From positions 1,240,001 through 1,304,000 of the forward strand of contig OZ244805.1 in assembly GCA_965220095.1 (NCBI GenBank): a stretch of 64,000 bases of DNA. Reading direction: 5' to 3'. Every line of letters starts with the position of its first letter. Within the stretch, counting starts at the first letter, position 1. Made by a program: the position numbers and the translations under genes. The notes under the pieces are model-generated. The model made no database searches and had not been told where the DNA came from. It was given only the letters and a program-made list of their open reading frames with translations. This document shows, one piece after another, positions 61,320-64,000 of this stretch. Source of the DNA: Bin87 sp965220095. Its GTDB lineage: Bacteria > Chloroflexota > Dehalococcoidia > Lucifugimonadales > UBA3495.

Positions 61320-61896
61320 CACGCGCTATCCGACGGCCCTCCCTTTTGATGCGTTCCAAAATGCGCAGCCCTCTGGCTCGAGTTTCTTCGTCAGGTGGGC
61401 CGGGCCGTCTGATGCCGGACATTTCGTAAGGCATCATTTGTCGGGTGGCGGTAGCGTGCCAGGCCAAATCATCGTGGGAGTATGCTTCGATTTGGTCGGC
61501 GGTATACTCCCAGAATCGATGCACTTGTTCATCCAGAAAACGGCGGTCGTTATCAGTAAGGGCAGTAGGATCCGCATTCCCGTTCGGCAACCACCGTTTG
61601 CGGACGGCGCCCGTTGTTTCAAATACCTCTTCCTGCACGCGCACGATGCCGCGCTCTTCCATGTCTTGGATAGCATCCTGCCACCCATCGGGGTATGGGC
61701 CCTGATCCATGCGGATGTAGCTCGTGCCGGTGATCGGCTCTCCGGTACGCTGGTAGGCGGCGCAATCGGCGTAATACAGCAGTTTGACCAGCTTGGTTTC
61801 CCCAAAGTGGTCGTCATGCAGTGACCGCTGGGCCAAATACACGATGGCAGCGGAGAATTTATCCGGATTGGTGAAGAACCTGATGTATTCAGCCAT
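61303..61896 (-). CDS. Panacea-domain antitoxin, locus 2
   Basis: A 197-residue protein preceded by GAGGAG at 8 bases. The Panacea signature ETKLVKLLYYADCAAYQRTGEPITG is shared almost verbatim with locus 1 (IKLAKLLYYADCAAY), as is YIRMDQGPYPDGW. A long helical C-terminus rich in Arg and Glu follows. The order antitoxin-toxin with overlapping ends repeats that at 27491-28334, which supports a module that moves or duplicates as a unit. Confidence 0.82.
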   Translation of the reverse strand: MAEYIRFFTNPDKFSAAIVYLAQRSLHDDHFGETKLVKLLYYADCAAYQRTGEPITGTSYIRMDQGPYPDGWQDAIQDMEERGIVRVQEEVFETTGAVRKRWLPNGNADPTALTDNDRRFLDEQVHRFWEYTADQIEAYSHDDLAWHATATRQMMPYEMSGIRRPGPPDEETRARGLRILERIKREGRRIARDVTPG

Positions 61897-62019
61897 GCTG
61901 GTTCTCCTCGTTAGTCAACACGGGTGCCGGTGGCTCATCATACAACCGCCGGCAACGCGTCAACAATGGGCCGGCTGTCAGCATAGCGTTCACCGGCCCA
62001 ACCCGACTCGTCTGCGTTT

Positions 62020-62895
62020 TTACTGCCGCACGTACTTGTCCACGCGTTCCTGGGCGCCCAGGGCCATGTAGATGTTGCCGTTGCCGTCTACCCAGCTGCC
62101 GTGGGCCGACTCGGAGTCCCAGCGCGCCAGCACGTTGCCGTCCGTGTCCATGATGCTGACGCGGGGCGACAATCCGGGTACGCCGCCTTCGCTGATGACG
62201 AACGCCCCCTCGCTGTCTATCGAGATGTCCAGCGGCCGCCGCAGGTCGTCCCACATCGTGATGTACTCGCCGTCGGGTGAATACACCTGGATGCGGCTGT
62301 TCTCCCGGTCGCACAGGTACAGGTTGCCGTTGGCGTGCGCCACGATGCTGTGGGGCAGGTGGAACTCGCCGGGGCCGCCCTTGCCCGGCTCGCCCCAGGA
62401 TGATTTCAGCTGGCCGTCGGCCGAGAACCGATGCACCCGGGCGTTACGGTAGCCATCGGACACGTACAGGTCGCCGTTGGGCGCCGGCACCAGCTCGGTG
62501 GGATAGTTGAACGGGCCGGCCGAGCGCGGGCACAGCTCGCCGGGAATCTCGCAGCCAGTATCGGAGTGCACGCCGCGCTCCCCAATTACCTGCAACGGCT
62601 TGCCGTCCAGCGTAAATATCACGCACACCGAGTCGGTGCGGTCGGTGATATACACGATGTCATCCTGGATATAGATGCCGTGAGCCTCGGAGATGGCCCG
62701 CAGACCCCAGGATCCCAGATAGTTGCCGCCCGGCCCGAAAATCAGCACGGGCGGGTCTTTGCGCTGAAACACGTACACCCGATGCTGCGAATCGGTGGCC
62801 ACCGCCGAGGCGTTGCCCATCGTCATACCTTCGGGCAACCGCGCCCAGTTTTCTTCCAGAACGTAACTGTATTTGCCGGAACCTACGGTAGTCAT
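62020..62895 (-). CDS. NHL-repeat six-bladed beta-propeller protein
   Basis: The second ATG (62895) is chosen because AGGAGG is 7 bases upstream; the first (62901) sits almost on top of it. The 291-residue product has repeated blades with ending DSQHRVYVFQRKDPPVLIFGPGG, NGDLYVSDGYRNARVHRFSADG, NGNLYLCDRENSRIQVYSPDG and NGNIYMALGAQERVDKYV, the NHL pattern. It resembles peptidyl-alpha-hydroxyglycine lyase-like propellers; no catalytic residues can be fixed. No signal peptide. Confidence 0.85.
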   Translation of the reverse strand: MTTVGSGKYSYVLEENWARLPEGMTMGNASAVATDSQHRVYVFQRKDPPVLIFGPGGNYLGSWGLRAISEAHGIYIQDDIVYITDRTDSVCVIFTLDGKPLQVIGERGVHSDTGCEIPGELCPRSAGPFNYPTELVPAPNGDLYVSDGYRNARVHRFSADGQLKSSWGEPGKGGPGEFHLPHSIVAHANGNLYLCDRENSRIQVYSPDGEYITMWDDLRRPLDISIDSEGAFVISEGGVPGLSPRVSIMDTDGNVLARWDSESAHGSWVDGNGNIYMALGAQERVDKYVRQ

Positions 62896-62939
62896 AATCA
62901 TGCCTCCTGTCGCGGGTGGGAGCGGGTCAAACGGTGGGT

Positions 62940-63425
62940 TTAATTATCAGCAGCGGGCGCCTCAACCTCCGGCGGGATGGTGAACAGAGGCGGGCTGGCA
63001 TCGGCGTGGCTGTGGTTGATCAGGGCCAGCATGATGCGGTCGGTGTTGCGGCGCATCTCTTCACGCAACTGCTCGTTATTGAAGCGCATCTCATCGCGCA
63101 ATTGGTTGATGTTGCGTTGCATCTCATCACGCAGCTGATCGGTGTTACGCTGCATCTCTTCACGCAACTGATCGGTGTTACGCTGCATCTCATCCCGTAA
63201 TTGGTCAATCTTATTGTCGAGCCGCCTAATATCACCGTTGACCTGTTCAAACCTCTGGTCAACCTGCTGGAACTGCTCTTGCATCCTCCCGATGTCGACC
63301 TGCATAAGGCCGATGTCTTTGGAGAAGCTGAGCATCCTCAGCCAAATGACGGTGGGGGCCGTAATTACGGCAGCCATCAGAATGCCATAGAGAATATAAG
63401 CCTGGGCCAGGAAGTCGGATTCCAT
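62940..63425 (-). CDS. Membrane-anchored hendecad-repeat coiled-coil protein
   Basis: A 161-residue protein with one membrane helix (residues about 9-31) and a long coiled coil. Residues 78-132 consist of five 11-residue repeats, consensus D/E-E-M-Q-R-N-T-D-Q-L-R, encoded by 33-bp tandem DNA repeats (63030-63194). Hendecads give a nearly straight coil. The C-terminus is Pro/Ala-rich. Like the protein at 31873-32169 it pairs a short membrane helix with a repetitive coiled coil. Function unknown. Confidence 0.7.
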   Translation of the reverse strand: MESDFLAQAYILYGILMAAVITAPTVIWLRMLSFSKDIGLMQVDIGRMQEQFQQVDQRFEQVNGDIRRLDNKIDQLRDEMQRNTDQLREEMQRNTDQLRDEMQRNINQLRDEMRFNNEQLREEMRRNTDRIMLALINHSHADASPPLFTIPPEVEAPAADN

Positions 63426-63485
63426 AGCATTCCTGCTTTACGATACTGGTACGTATGGGCCTATTTTAGCAGACCGCAGCATCGG

Positions 63486-64000
63486 TTAGCGGGGGAAGAA
63501 GCCGTTCAGCAGATGTTCACGGATGGTGTCGGCCACCAGTTGAGGACGCTGCAGCGGCACGTCATGGATGCTGTCTTCCATCCACACGGTTTTGCTGCGG
63601 GGCAGCAGCGATTCGGCGCGGGCGATGGACTCCTCGCGGCGGAAGCGCCGGTCGCCGGCGTCGGGGTTGGACTGACGCGCCGGCAGTATCAGGACCGGGC
63701 ATTTCAGCTGTCCGTACAGGTCGGCCGGCTTGTGATCCCACAGGGCGTCGATGATACGCAGGTGGTTTTCCCGGCGCAGGTTGGACTGTATCGTACCGTC
63801 TTCCAGCGTGCGGAAATTGGCCAGCACGGCCTCGGTCACCGCCGCCGGCGGGTTGGGGCCGAAGCGCCCGTTGGATTCCACCCGTTCCCGCATCATCTGC
63901 GGCGTAAAGCCCGTAAAAATGGGCGGGGCCATATCCTCCCGGATCTGTTCTCGTGTCCGGCCGGGTCGGTTGGAAATGTCGATGGTGCCGCCGTCGACAA
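63486..64000 (-). CDS. Alpha/beta hydrolase, C-terminal part, cut by the window edge
   Basis: The frame stays open from the stop at 63486 to base 64000, so the N-terminus lies beyond the window; the internal ATG at 63932 is not the start. The visible 171 residues hold LVDGGTIDIS-like VDGGTIDIS, a cap region (FTPQMMRERVESNGRFG), LKCPVLILPARQSNPDAG with the acidic residue, and the catalytic-type His in MEDSIHDVPLQRP. Substrate unknown. Confidence 0.75.
   Translation of the reverse strand, partial: VDGGTIDISNRPGRTREQIREDMAPPIFTGFTPQMMRERVESNGRFGPNPPAAVTEAVLANFRTLEDGTIQSNLRRENHLRIIDALWDHKPADLYGQLKCPVLILPARQSNPDAGDRRFRREESIARAESLLPRSKTVWMEDSIHDVPLQRPQLVADTIREHLLNGFFPR

Noticed and set aside
63030..63194. 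Regular 33-bp repeats as a possible CRISPR or tracrRNA locus
   Set aside because: They are contiguous, in frame, and code for a hendecad coiled coil; no spacers.

Overview
The window is GC-rich bacterial chromosome. The housekeeping gene orders (rpsB-tsf-pyrH-frr-uppS-cdsA-dxr-rseP; pheS-pheT; infC-rpmI-rplT; cca-secD), a very short EF-Ts, frequent GTG/TTG starts, and many amidohydrolase, alpha/beta-hydrolase, HEPN and Uma2/DUF5678-type accessory genes suggest a Chloroflexota bacterium, perhaps of the Dehalococcoidia/SAR202 sphere. That placement is inference; there is no rRNA or tRNA gene in the window to test it.

Layout. 1-6 kb: a frameshifted conserved hypothetical gene cut by the window edge, two related small proteins (one fused to a HEPN/PaREP1-like domain), a 3-hydroxyisobutyrate dehydrogenase-like enzyme and a coupled pair of acetylxylan-esterase-like hydrolases. 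6-14.7 kb: a tandem palindromic repeat array, then a co-directional translation, lipid and isoprenoid cluster running from rpsB to rseP, interrupted by a Uma2-type gene. 14.8-19.4 kb: retropepsin/DUF5678 pair, dienelactone hydrolase, zinc-ribbon/RuvC-like pair and an MFS transporter. 19.7-23.8 kb: a single-polypeptide restriction-modification enzyme. 23.9-32.2 kb: pheST, a Panacea/RelE-ParE-like toxin-antitoxin pair, moeA with a histidine-rich head, a delta-like acidic protein, and infC-rpmI-rplT starting at a non-canonical ATA codon. 32.3-41.2 kb: M20 peptidase, PAC2, HEPN and deacetylase genes, ybeY, pgpA, a zincin, nfo, an alcohol dehydrogenase and a hicBA pair. 41.3-54.9 kb: secF and secD on the same strand but separated by 8.6 kb of accessory genes (two amidohydrolases, a GLUG-repeat lipoprotein with a coupled partner, an epoxide hydrolase); secD belongs to a cca-HEPN-HEPN-secD operon. 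55-64 kb: an intact IS5-family element, a HEPN two-gene module, def, priA, rplS, a second Panacea/RelE-ParE-like pair, an NHL beta-propeller, a hendecad coiled-coil membrane protein and a truncated alpha/beta hydrolase.

Short repeats pervade the intergenic space. A roughly 130-bp palindromic element (here called REP-A) occurs in at least eight near-complete copies plus degenerate ones, in both orientations and as a three-copy tandem array upstream of rpsB. A second family (REP-B, CCCTCTCCC...GGGAGAGGG...GGTGAGGG) occurs several times, once in frame inside ybeY. No CRISPR array, tRNA, rRNA or prophage was found.

The best candidates for under-described biology are the two paralogous Panacea toxin-antitoxin loci, the HEPN module beside the IS element, the DUF4177-like/PaREP1 duplication near the left end, the coupled zinc-ribbon/RuvC-like pair, and the HEPN tandem duplication translationally coupled to cca.
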